The translations under genes were made by a program, and so were the position numbers. The notes beneath the pieces were generated by a model, which saw only the letters and a program-made list of their open reading frames with translations, searched no databases and had not been told where the DNA came from. Positions 27,528 through 36,341 of a stretch of 64,000 nucleotides of DNA are shown piece after piece; position 1 is the first letter of the stretch, and each line of letters opens with the position of its first letter. Source of the DNA: Natronosporangium sp035305625 (GTDB lineage Bacteria > Actinomycetota > Actinomycetes > Mycobacteriales > Micromonosporaceae); contig CAWEKD010000005.1 in NCBI GenBank assembly GCA_963809545.1, forward strand, positions 930,001 through 994,000, written 5' to 3'.

Positions 27528-29276
27528 TCAGCCGCCGGTGCGGACGTCCGGGGCGCCGAGCCGGGCGGCGTCGGCGGCCTGGTCGTCGGGCATCCGCTGC
27601 GAGTCCCGCTCCGCAGCCACCCAGGCGTGGTAGTGCGCCACTTCCCGCTCCACCACCTCCGGGGACCAGCCCAGCTCGGTGGCCAGCAGGTCGGCCGCCT
27701 GCCGGGCTGACTCCTCGCCGCGGTGGGGGGTCTCGATCGAGATCCGGGTACGGCGGGTGAGCACGTCCTCGAGATGGAGCGCGGCCTCTGCCCGGGCGGC
27801 GTAGGCGATCTCCGCGGCGAGATACTCCGGCGCCCCGTCCACCGGTGCGGCCAGCTCCGGCCGTTCCTGGATCATCGCCAGTACCTCGGTGGTCAGGCTG
27901 CCGTACCGCTCCAGCAGGTGCTCGACCGCGCCCACACTCACCCCGTACCGGCGGGCGAGCGCGCGACGGTCCCGCCACAGCGCCTGGTAACCATCCGCCC
28001 CCAGCAGCGGCAGTTCCGCAGTGGACGACTTCCGCGCCACCCCCAGCCGCCGGGCCGCCCGGTCCACCACGTCCGCGGCCATCACCCGGTACGTGGTCAG
28101 CTTGCCCCCGGCCACCAGGAACAGCCCCAGCATCGGCTCCACCACCGCGTGCTTACGGGACAAGGCGGAGGTGGCCTCGTCCTCCCCGGCCAGCAGCGGC
28201 CGCAGCCCGGCGTACACCCCCTCGATGTCCGCCTCGGTCAGGGGACGATCCAGCACCTGGTTGATCTGTCCTAACAGGTAGCCGATGTCGTGGGCGGAGG
28301 CGGCGGGGTGAGCCCGGTCCAGTTCCCAATCGGTGTCGGTGGTGCCGATGATCCAGTGCCCACCCCACGGCAAGGCGAACAGCACCGAACCAGGGGTGCG
28401 CAGGATGAGCCCGGCGTCACCGGTGATCGCCGACCGGGGTACCACCAGGTGGACCCCTTTGCTGGCCCGGACCCGCAGCCCCGGGCGGGCGTCGGGCAGC
28501 ATCTTGGTCACGTCGTCGCTCCACACCCCGGTCGCGGCGATGACGGTGCGCGCCGCCACCTCGAACTCCTCGCCGCTCTCCAGGTCCCGCACCCGGGCCC
28601 CGGTCACCTGGCGGGAGTCCCGCCGCAACCCGGTCACCTGGGCGCTGGTCACCACCGCGGCGCCGAGGCTGGCGGCGGTGCGGGCCAGGGTGACCACCAG
28701 TCGGGCGTCGTCCACCTGCCCGTCATAGAACCGGATCGCCCCCGTGGCCGCGTCCGGGCGCAGGCTGGGAAACCAGCGCCGGGCGGCGGCGCGGCCCAGG
28801 TGGCGGTGCAGCGGCATCCCGCGGCCACGGCCGATGAGGCCGGCGAACGCGTCGTACAGGGCGACACCGGCGCCGTAGTAGCAGCGCCGCAAGGCCCGCA
28901 TCGGTAGCGGCCCGTCCGGCAGCGGCACCAGGATCGGCACCGGTCGTACCAGGTGCGGCGCGAGCCGCTCGACCAACCGCCCCCGCTCCGTCAGCGCCTC
29001 GTGCACCAGGTCGAATTCGAGTTGCTCCAGGTAGCGCAACCCGCCGTGGACCAGTTTGGTGGAACGGGACGAGGTGCCGGCGGCCAGGTCCCGCGCCTCC
29101 ACCAGCGCCACCGATAACCCGCGGGCGGCCGCGTCCAGGGCCGCCCCGGCGCCGGTCACCCCCCCTCCGATCACCAGGACGTCGAACCGGGTGTGCCGGA
29201 GGCGGTGGAGATCAGCGGCGCGCCGGGCCGGGCTGAGCCGGCTGGCGGCGAACCGGGACTGGGCGGGATCACGCAC
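27528..29276 (-). CDS. glpD: aerobic glycerol-3-phosphate dehydrogenase
   Basis: GlpD oxidises glycerol 3-phosphate to dihydroxyacetone phosphate with FAD and feeds electrons to the quinone pool. The 582-residue product has the FAD-binding VLVIGGGVTGAGAALDAAAR near residue 30 and the family motifs SSRSTKLVHGGLRYLEQ, GVHLVVPR and IGTTDTDW. The C-terminal DAO_C domain begins near 400. GTG 29276 follows GGTGGAGGC and was preferred to upstream codons that overlap the divergent subtilase. The two start codons are only about 30 bp apart. Confidence 0.93.
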   Translation of the reverse strand: MRDPAQSRFAASRLSPARRAADLHRLRHTRFDVLVIGGGVTGAGAALDAAARGLSVALVEARDLAAGTSSRSTKLVHGGLRYLEQLEFDLVHEALTERGRLVERLAPHLVRPVPILVPLPDGPLPMRALRRCYYGAGVALYDAFAGLIGRGRGMPLHRHLGRAAARRWFPSLRPDAATGAIRFYDGQVDDARLVVTLARTAASLGAAVVTSAQVTGLRRDSRQVTGARVRDLESGEEFEVAARTVIAATGVWSDDVTKMLPDARPGLRVRASKGVHLVVPRSAITGDAGLILRTPGSVLFALPWGGHWIIGTTDTDWELDRAHPAASAHDIGYLLGQINQVLDRPLTEADIEGVYAGLRPLLAGEDEATSALSRKHAVVEPMLGLFLVAGGKLTTYRVMAADVVDRAARRLGVARKSSTAELPLLGADGYQALWRDRRALARRYGVSVGAVEHLLERYGSLTTEVLAMIQERPELAAPVDGAPEYLAAEIAYAARAEAALHLEDVLTRRTRISIETPHRGEESARQAADLLATELGWSPEVVEREVAHYHAWVAAERDSQRMPDDQAADAARLGAPDVRTGG

Positions 29277-29307
29277 GCCTCCACCGTAACCAGCTACGGT
29301 CAGCCCC

Positions 29308-31644
29308 ATGACACAGCCGCCGGACTCGACCACCCGATCGACCGGGGCGGTGGTGGCAGCGGTGCTGGTCGGGGTCTGGATCGTCACGGTGACGCTCGGC
29401 GCGCAGTGGCTGGGCTGGGCGCTCGACCAAGCGCTGGTGATGTACACGGGGGAGCGGCCCGGGTGGCTGTGGCCGGTGGCGGCGACGGTCACCGGAATCG
29501 GGACGGGGGTGCCCGCGCTGCTGCTGGCGCTGGTGCCGACCGCCGCGGTGGTCCGCGCGATCGGTCGCGCCTGGTTGGGCGCGACCGGGGCGCTGATGCT
29601 CCTCGGGGCGATCCGGGTGGTGCCGGACCGGGAGCCGGAGCTCTATCTGGCGTTGCTGACTGTGGCGGCGACCGGATTCGCGGCGCTGTGGCGCCCTCCC
29701 CGGCCGAGGTACCGCAGCGGGGTGCCACCGCTGCTGGCGGGGACGGTGGTGGGGCTCCTGCTGCTAGCGCCGTGGCTGCTGGTGGGGGCGTTGGGAAGCG
29801 CGTGGGAGACTGGGCTGGCGGTGACCGCCGCGGTCGGGCTCGGCTGGCTCGCGGCCCGACTGGGCGCCACCGCGTTGGCGGGACTGCCGCCGCAGACCGG
29901 TCGACTCCGGACCGGCCGGCCGGGGCGGTGGCTGCTGCGCGCGGTGGTGTTGGCGGTGACGTGGACTCCGGTGGCGGCCGGGGCCGGGCCGAGCGGGGCG
30001 CAGTTGGCGCTGATGGTGGTGCTCCCGGTGCTCGGGCTGGCCGCGGCGGCGGTGTGGGCGGAGCGCCCAGCGACGGAGTGGTCGTTCCCGCCGGTGGCGC
30101 CGGTGGCGGTCATGGTGGCGGTGGCGGCGCTCGGGCCATTGGCGCTGATCGACGGAGAGGAGATCAGCCTGTTCCTGACCGTGGGGCGGGACGTGCCGTT
30201 CTGGGCGCTGGTGGCGACCGTTGGTGCGGCGGTGCTGGGGCTGCTGGCCGGGCTCGGGTGCGCGCTCCGGCCACCGGGGCGGCCGCTGCCGGTGGCCGGC
30301 CTCGCGGTCGGGCTGGTGGCGCTGCTGACCACCGGGTACGTGGTGGTCGGGCAGCCCGGTTGGCACGGAGAACGGTGGTTGGTGGTCCTGGCCGACCAAG
30401 CGGACCTCACCGCAGCACCGACCGGCACCGGGCCGGCCGCCCGGGACGCCCGAGCCACCTGGGTCTACCGCCGGCTGGTGGCGCACGCCCGCACCACCCA
30501 GGAGCCGCTCCGGGCGGAGCTGGACCGACGGGGCCTGACCTACACGCCGTACTACCTGGTCAACGCGGTGGTGGTGGACGGTGGCCCGACGCTGCGGACG
30601 TGGCTGGCCGGGCGAGACGACGTGGCCCGGGTGCTGCGGATCCAGCGACTACGGCCGCTGCCGCTGCCACCCACCCCGGTGCCGGCGGCGCCGGCGCCGC
30701 CGGATCAGGCGTGGTCCATCGCCGCGATCGGCGCCGATCGGGTGTGGCGGGAGCTCGGGGTCACCGGGGAGGGGATCGTGGTCGGCGGTCCGGACTCGGG
30801 AGTAGACGGTGCGCATCCCGCGCTGGCGCCCGGGTTCCGGGGTGGGGACGACTCTTGGCTGGACCCGTGGTACGGCACCACCGCCCCGACCGACCCCAAC
30901 GGCCACGGCACCCACACCCTCGGCACCGCGGTGGGGCGGGGCGGCATCGGGGTCGCCCCCGATGCGCAGTGGACGGCCTGCGCCAATCTGCCCCGGGGCT
31001 TGGGGAACCCCGCGGTGTACCTGGATTGTCTACAGTTCATGCTCGCCCCGTACCCCGCCGGTGGGGACCCGTGGACCGACGGCGATCCGACCCGGGCACC
31101 GCATGTACTGACCAACTCGTGGGCCTGCCCGCCGCTGGAAGGATGCGACGCCACCGTGCTGCGGCCGGCGGTGGCCGCGCTGGCCGCCGCCGGGATCTAC
31201 CAGGTGGTCGCGGCCGGCAACACGGGCCCGTTCTGCGGCTCCGTGCAGGATCCGCCCGCGACCTATCCGGAGGTGTTGACGGTCGGGGCGGTGGACCGGC
31301 AGGAACGGCCCGCGTTCTTCTCCAGCCGAGGACCGGTGTCGGGGGTGGACAAACCTGACCTGGTGGCGCCGGGAGTGGGGGTCGTCTCCGCCCTGCCCGG
31401 CGGGGGCTATGGCCGCCTGTCCGGCACCTCGATGGCCACCCCGCATGTGGCGGGGGTGGTGGCCCTGATGTGGTCGGCAAACCCGGACCTGATCGGGGAT
31501 CTGGCCGCCACCACCAGCATCCTGACCACCACCGCCCGGCCGATCACCGTGACGGACACGTCTTGCGGTGCCCCCGCGGTGGTGGTCGGTGCCGGGCTGG
31601 TGGACGCGTATGCCGCGGTCCGGGCCGCCCAGGCGGTCGACTGA
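29308..31644 (+). CDS. membrane-anchored S8 subtilisin-like protease with polytopic N-terminal half
   Basis: The 778-residue product begins with about ten hydrophobic helices (residues 12-350). A soluble linker of 100 residues follows, then a subtilase domain at about 468-775. The catalytic triad is visible: Asp496 in GGPDSGVDG, His533 in NGHGTHTLG and Ser708 in LSGTSMATPHVAG. The oxyanion Asn is in AAGNTG. Several Cys in the protease domain could form disulphides, which fits an outside location. Ordinary secreted subtilases carry a short signal peptide and propeptide instead of a large membrane domain. The substrate is unknown. Confidence 0.85.
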   Translation: MTQPPDSTTRSTGAVVAAVLVGVWIVTVTLGAQWLGWALDQALVMYTGERPGWLWPVAATVTGIGTGVPALLLALVPTAAVVRAIGRAWLGATGALMLLGAIRVVPDREPELYLALLTVAATGFAALWRPPRPRYRSGVPPLLAGTVVGLLLLAPWLLVGALGSAWETGLAVTAAVGLGWLAARLGATALAGLPPQTGRLRTGRPGRWLLRAVVLAVTWTPVAAGAGPSGAQLALMVVLPVLGLAAAAVWAERPATEWSFPPVAPVAVMVAVAALGPLALIDGEEISLFLTVGRDVPFWALVATVGAAVLGLLAGLGCALRPPGRPLPVAGLAVGLVALLTTGYVVVGQPGWHGERWLVVLADQADLTAAPTGTGPAARDARATWVYRRLVAHARTTQEPLRAELDRRGLTYTPYYLVNAVVVDGGPTLRTWLAGRDDVARVLRIQRLRPLPLPPTPVPAAPAPPDQAWSIAAIGADRVWRELGVTGEGIVVGGPDSGVDGAHPALAPGFRGGDDSWLDPWYGTTAPTDPNGHGTHTLGTAVGRGGIGVAPDAQWTACANLPRGLGNPAVYLDCLQFMLAPYPAGGDPWTDGDPTRAPHVLTNSWACPPLEGCDATVLRPAVAALAAAGIYQVVAAGNTGPFCGSVQDPPATYPEVLTVGAVDRQERPAFFSSRGPVSGVDKPDLVAPGVGVVSALPGGGYGRLSGTSMATPHVAGVVALMWSANPDLIGDLAATTSILTTTARPITVTDTSCGAPAVVVGAGLVDAYAAVRAAQAVD

Positions 31645-31671
31645 CCGCACCGCCTCAGGCGTGGGGCGCCG

Positions 31672-33063
31672 CTAGTCGACGGGCGGAAGCACCTTCCCAG
31701 GGTTCAGCAGGTTGTCCGGATCAAGCGCCTGCTTGATGGCGCGGTGCACCCGCACCCCGACCGGCCCCAGCTCCTGCACGAGCCACTCCCGTTTGAGCAG
31801 CCCGACCCCGTGCTCGCCGGTGCTGGTGCCGCCGAGCCCGAGCGCCAGCTCCATGATCTCGTCGAACACGCGCTGGCCAGCGGCGACGCTGTCCGGGTCG
31901 GCCCGGTCCACCACGATGTTCGGGTGCAGGTTGCCGTCCCCGGCGTGGGCGATCACCCCCACCATCACCCCGTGGGCGGCGGCGATCCGTTCCACCCCGT
32001 CCAGGGTCTCCGCCAGCGCGGTCCGCGGCACCGCCACATCGTCCACAATCACCCCGCCATTGCCGGTGGGGAACGCCGCCGCGGCCGCGTGCTCCATCGC
32101 CGGATACGCCAACCGGCGGGCGGCCAGCAGCGCGTCCGCCTCCGTGGGGTCGGTGGCCACGTACAGCTCGGTGGCGCCCGCCTTGCGGCACTGTTCCTCG
32201 ATCACCGCCAGGTCGGCGGCGGCCTGCGGGCCGGTGTCCGCCGCCGCCAGCAGCAGCGCGGCAGCGTCGGTACGCAGCCCCATCGGCCGGTACGCCTCGA
32301 TCGCCGCCAGGTGGGTCCGGTCGACGAGCTCCAACAGACTGGGGGTGCAGCCGGCGGCGCTGATCGCGGCCACCGCGGCCCCGGCCGCGGCGGTGGTGTC
32401 GAACACCGCCACCAGGGTCAGGGAGCTGGCCGCCGCCGGCCGGAGCGCCAGCGTGATCTCGGTGATCACCCCGAGGGTGCCCTCCGAACCCACGAACAGT
32501 CGGGTCAGGTCGTACCCGGCCACCCCCTTGGCGGTCCGCCGCCCGGTCCGCAGCACCGAGCCGTCCGCCAACACCACCTCCAGCCCCAGCACGTACTCGC
32601 TGGTCACGCCGTACTTGACGCAGCACATCCCGCCGGCGTTGGTGGAGACGTTGCCGCCGATGGTGGAGGACTCCCACGAGCCGGGGTCGGGGGGAAACCG
32701 CAGGTTGTGCGAGGCCAGTGCCCGCGCCAGCTCGGCGTTGACCACCCCGGGCTGCACCACCGCGATCCGGTTGGTGGGATCGATCTCCAGGATTTTGTCC
32801 ATGGCGGTCAGGGAGACCACCAGCGCCCCCTCGATGGCGTTGGCGCCGCCGGCCAGCCCGGTACGGGCGCCCTGCGGCACCACCGGCACCCGGTGCCGGG
32901 CCGCGGCCCGGATCACCTCGGCGACCTGGTCGGTGGTGGTGGGGCGCACCACCGCCACCGGGAGACCGGACGGGCACAGGTCGGCTTCGTCTCGCTGGTG
33001 TCCCCGGCGAAGGTCCTCGTCGGTGAGGACGGCCCCGGGGTGGGAGAGTGGCCACCAGCTCAT
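31672..33063 (-). CDS. glcD: FAD-linked glycolate/D-lactate oxidase subunit (GlcD family)
   Basis: This 463-residue flavoenzyme has the PCMH FAD domain (VPQGARTGLAGGANAIEGAL, PDPGSWESSTIGGNVSTNAG) and a C-terminal FAD-oxidase domain ending in IAHAGDGNLHPNI, STGEHGVGLLKR and LDPDNLLNPGK. It oxidises a 2-hydroxyacid such as glycolate or D-lactate. The annotated ATG 33063 gives an odd N-terminus. ATG 33082 in another frame gives MASELIDELVATLPP, which fits the family better. A one-base lesion in the CCCC/GGGG run at about 33032-33045 probably hides the true start. Confidence 0.87.
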   Translation of the reverse strand: MSWWPLSHPGAVLTDEDLRRGHQRDEADLCPSGLPVAVVRPTTTDQVAEVIRAAARHRVPVVPQGARTGLAGGANAIEGALVVSLTAMDKILEIDPTNRIAVVQPGVVNAELARALASHNLRFPPDPGSWESSTIGGNVSTNAGGMCCVKYGVTSEYVLGLEVVLADGSVLRTGRRTAKGVAGYDLTRLFVGSEGTLGVITEITLALRPAAASSLTLVAVFDTTAAAGAAVAAISAAGCTPSLLELVDRTHLAAIEAYRPMGLRTDAAALLLAAADTGPQAAADLAVIEEQCRKAGATELYVATDPTEADALLAARRLAYPAMEHAAAAAFPTGNGGVIVDDVAVPRTALAETLDGVERIAAAHGVMVGVIAHAGDGNLHPNIVVDRADPDSVAAGQRVFDEIMELALGLGGTSTGEHGVGLLKREWLVQELGPVGVRVHRAIKQALDPDNLLNPGKVLPPVD

Positions 33064-33115
33064 CGATCAGCTCGCTCGCCATCCTGCCAGCCTACGCACC
33101 GGTACCCTGTGGAAA

Positions 33116-34609
33116 GTGAGCCACCAACCTGAGCCGTTCGCCGCGGCCCCACCGCCCGCCCCGTACCCTCGCCCGCCTCGTCGGTCGCCCCTGCGGCGTG
33201 CGCTGCCGCTGGTGCTGTCCGGCCTGGTGATCGCGATCTGCGCGGTGATCATCCTCGGGGTGATCGGCTGGCGGTACGGGCTGGACGCGCTGCTGATCGG
33301 CTTGGCCGCGGCGATCATCCCGGTGCCGGTGCTGGTGTTGGCGTTCCTCTGGCTCGACCGGTACGAGCCGGAGCCCGCCCGGTATCTGGTGTTCTGTTTC
33401 GCCTGGGGAGCGTTCGTGGCCACCTCCCTGGCGCTGGCGGTCAACACCGCCGCCGCGTACCTGTTCACCGAAGCCGGACTGCCCGAGGAGCTCGTGGCGG
33501 TGGTGGTGGCGCCGGTGATCGAGGAGATCGGCAAGGTGGCCGCACCGCTGCTGTTGCTGTGGCGCCGCCGGCGGCAGATCGCCGGGATCACCGACGGCCT
33601 GGTGTACTGCGGATTGTCAGCCACCGGGTTCGCCATGGTGGAGAACATCCTCTACCTGGGGGGGATCGGCTACCGGGCCGGAATGGAGGAGTTCGGTCCG
33701 GCCACCGGGCTGGTCAACCTGATCGCCATCTTCATCATGCGGGTGTTCGTGTCCGGGTTCGCTCACCCGCTGTTCACCGCCGCCGCCGGACTGGGGCTGG
33801 GGGCAGCGGTCCGGGCCACCTCCGGGGCGGTCCGGTGGCTCGCCCCGCTCGCGGGCCTGCTGACGGCGATGTTGCTGCACGCCGCCTGGAACCTGATGGC
33901 GGTGCTGGCCGGCACCACCGTCGGGCCCTGGGCGTTCCTGATCGGGTACGTGGCGGTGATGGTCCCGATCTTCCTGTCCGTGGTCGGGCTGGCGATCTGG
34001 TTGCGGGCGTGGGAGGGGCAGCTCACCCAGCGCACTCTGCCCGACTATGTCCGGGCCGGATGGTTGTCCCCACCGGAGTTGGCGGCGCTGCGGAGCCTCG
34101 ACACCCGGTACAGCGCCCGGCGCTGGGCCCGCCGGGTGGCGGGGGAGCCGGGCCTGCGGGCGATGCGGGAGTTCCAGTACGTGGCCACCCGGCTGGCGCT
34201 GCTGCGGGACCGGATCCAGCGCGGGCTAGACGCCACCCCGGCCGACCGGGCCCGGAGCGCCGCCGACGAGCAGGCGCTGTTGGCGGAGTTGTCGACGCTT
34301 CGGCAGGCCTACACCGGCCGGGATCCGGTGGTGCCCCCGGCTCGGTGGGACGGGCAGCGGTACACGATCGTCTTCCCGGATGGGCAGGCCCGGACGGTCC
34401 CGGCGCCGGCCGAACCGGTCATGCCGCTGCCGGTGCCGATGTCGGCTGCCCATATGCCCGGCCTGCCGCCGGCCTACCCGTACCACGGCCCCGGGGCGTA
34501 CCAGGGTCCAGGGGTGCCGCAGGGCCCCGGGACATACCAAGGGCCCGGGCCGGCGGCCCACCAGCCTCCCTACCACGGGCCCGCCGGTGGGCCGCCGCCT
34601 CAGAGGTAG
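33116..34609 (+). CDS. prsW: PrsW-family intramembrane metalloprotease
   Basis: This 497-residue membrane protein has about eight helices between residues 30 and 310. The PrsW motifs are APVIEEIGKVAAP (EExxK), ITDGLVYCG, AHPLFTAAAG and LLHAAWN, whose acidic and His residues form the metal site. Members cleave anti-sigma factors or other membrane proteins. A cytosolic tail of 170 residues ends in a Pro/Gly/Tyr-Gln repeat region. GTG 33116 is used. It is divergent from glcD by 50 bp, and its 3' end overlaps the GroES-like gene by 10 bp. Confidence 0.85.
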   Translation: MSHQPEPFAAAPPPAPYPRPPRRSPLRRALPLVLSGLVIAICAVIILGVIGWRYGLDALLIGLAAAIIPVPVLVLAFLWLDRYEPEPARYLVFCFAWGAFVATSLALAVNTAAAYLFTEAGLPEELVAVVVAPVIEEIGKVAAPLLLLWRRRRQIAGITDGLVYCGLSATGFAMVENILYLGGIGYRAGMEEFGPATGLVNLIAIFIMRVFVSGFAHPLFTAAAGLGLGAAVRATSGAVRWLAPLAGLLTAMLLHAAWNLMAVLAGTTVGPWAFLIGYVAVMVPIFLSVVGLAIWLRAWEGQLTQRTLPDYVRAGWLSPPELAALRSLDTRYSARRWARRVAGEPGLRAMREFQYVATRLALLRDRIQRGLDATPADRARSAADEQALLAELSTLRQAYTGRDPVVPPARWDGQRYTIVFPDGQARTVPAPAEPVMPLPVPMSAAHMPGLPPAYPYHGPGAYQGPGVPQGPGTYQGPGPAAHQPPYHGPAGGPPPQR

Positions 34610-34938
34610 AGGCCGGTACCGTCCGGCTTGACCCGCTCGGCCGCGACCGCGTGCACGTCCCGTTCTCGCAGGAGTACGTACTCCTTGCCGTGCAGTTCGA
34701 CCTCGGAACGGTCCTCCGGGTCGAACAGCACCCGGTCCCCGACCACGATCGAACGGACATGGGGTCCAACCCCGACTGCGGTCGCCCAGGCCAGCCGGCG
34801 TCCCATCGAGGCAGTGGCGGGAATGACGATGCCGGCGCTGGAGCGGCGCTCCCCTTCCTGGCCGTCAAGCTGGACCAGGACCCGATCATGCAACAACTGG
34901 ATCGGTAGCCCGTAGTCAGATTCAGGTGCGGCGGTCAC
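34600..34938 (-). CDS. GroES-like co-chaperonin
   Basis: This 112-residue Cpn10-fold protein contains LLHDRVLVQLD, mobile-loop-like SSAGIVIPATA, VVGDRVLFDPED and GKEYVLLRERDVHAV. It has an extra N-terminal stretch and a divergent sequence compared with housekeeping GroES. It is apart from groEL by 7 kb and has no CIRCE. It may be a second, specialised co-chaperonin. GTG 34938 is the likely start. Confidence 0.75.
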   Translation of the reverse strand: MTAAPESDYGLPIQLLHDRVLVQLDGQEGERRSSAGIVIPATASMGRRLAWATAVGVGPHVRSIVVGDRVLFDPEDRSEVELHGKEYVLLRERDVHAVAAERVKPDGTGLYL

Positions 34939-35007
34939 GTCGGAGACGCTACCCGGTGGCGGGAATTGGCTACCGTAGGGAGGCCAGGGATGTGAAGGGA
35001 GAGGCGG

Positions 35008-36331
35008 ATGAGCCGATTCGCCCGGGTGATTGATCAAACCCGTCGGGCGTACCAGCTGGCCCGCCAACTTCGGGCCCGCCAGCGCAGCGCGGCGTACTCC
35101 AACGATGAGCCGCCCCGCCGGTCGGACTCGACCGCCGTCGCGGACATCTCTGACCAGCCGCCCGGTCCACCGCCGTCACCACCGGTGGACGATCTGGTGC
35201 CCCGCGGTCTGCGGGTCGCGGCCGCCTGGTCCTGGCGCATCATCTTGATCGCGGCGCTCGCGATCGGGGTGCTGTGGCTGATGGACCGGTTCTTGATCTT
35301 GGTGACGCCGCTGCTGATCGGACTGCTGCTCGCCGGTCTGCTCGCGCCGGCGTTGAAGTTGCTGCTCAAGCTGCGGCTGAACCGGTCGCTGGCCACCCTG
35401 CTGGTGCTGGTGGGTGGGCTGGCCTTGGTGGGCGGCACCCTGACGCTCGTGGTCAATCAGATCATCGCGGGGGCCGAAGACATGGCCAAGAGCGTCACCG
35501 AGGGGGTCGAAAGTGTCCAGAGCTGGCTGCTGGGGCCACCGCTGAATCTGACCGAGAAGGACCTGAACAACCTGCTCAAGCAGGGGCAGGATTGGGTCAG
35601 CGACAACACCGAGTCCCTGACCTCGGCCGCACTGTCCACCGCCAATAGTGCGGTGCAGTTCATCACCGGGTTCATCCTGACGCTCGTGGCGACGTTCTTC
35701 TTCCTGCGGGACGGCCGTCGCATCTGGAACTTCCTGGTCGGGCATGGCCCCGCACCAGGCCCGCGCGCCGCTCGCGTACGCCGGGGAGGGGGCCTGGCGC
35801 ACCCTGAGCGGCTATGTGCGGGCCACTGTGCTGGTGGCGTTCATCGACGCGGTGGGGATCGGGATTGGACTGGTGATCCTGCAGGTGCCGTTCGCGCTAC
35901 CGCTGGCCGCACTGGTGTTCCTGGGCGCGTTCGTGCCGATCGTGGGTGCGTTCGTGTCCGGCACGGTGGCGGTGCTGGTGGCGCTGCTGGACGAGCCGGC
36001 GCCCGGGGTGCTGGAGGGCGGCGGGTTCGTCAAGGCACTGATGGTGCTCGGGCTGGTGATCCTGGTCCAGCAGATCGAGGGCAACATCCTACAGCCAGTG
36101 ATCATGAGCCGGGCGGTGCAGATCCACCCACTGGCGGTGATCGTGGCGGTGACGCTCGGGATCCTGCTGGCCGGCATCATCGGGGCCCTGGTGGCGGTGC
36201 CGGTGGTGGCGGTGGCCAACACCGTGGTCCGCCGGATCAACGCCTACTATCGACAACCTCCACCCTCCTCTTCGGAGGGATCGCCTCCGGTGCCGACGGA
36301 GCCGCTCCAGCCCGCGACGGCGGAGGCCTGA
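35008..36331 (+). CDS. AI-2E/PerM-family transporter, frameshifted
   Basis: The frame from ATG 35008 gives a disordered N-terminus, helices (IILIAALAIGVLWLMD, VTPLLIGLLLAGLL) and ends its good part at TFFFLRDGRRIWNFLVG. At about 35738-35745 the frame must change to continue at APLAYAGEGAWRTLSGYVRA, GALVAVPVVAVANT and on to stop 36331. The whole protein is about 440 residues, normal for the family. A single extra base explains it. The natural substrate is unknown; the family name comes from TqsA. Confidence 0.8.
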
Positions 36332-36341
36332 TCCGATCCGG

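Noticed and set aside
29193..31358. 721-codon plus-strand open frame overlapping the subtilase
   Set aside because: It is Gly/Arg/Ala-rich and featureless. The subtilase frame holds the full catalytic triad.
34480..34600. Gly/Pro/Tyr/Gln repeat tail of PrsW as a separate element
   Set aside because: The repeats are imperfect and coding. They are typical low-complexity tails of actinobacterial membrane proteins.
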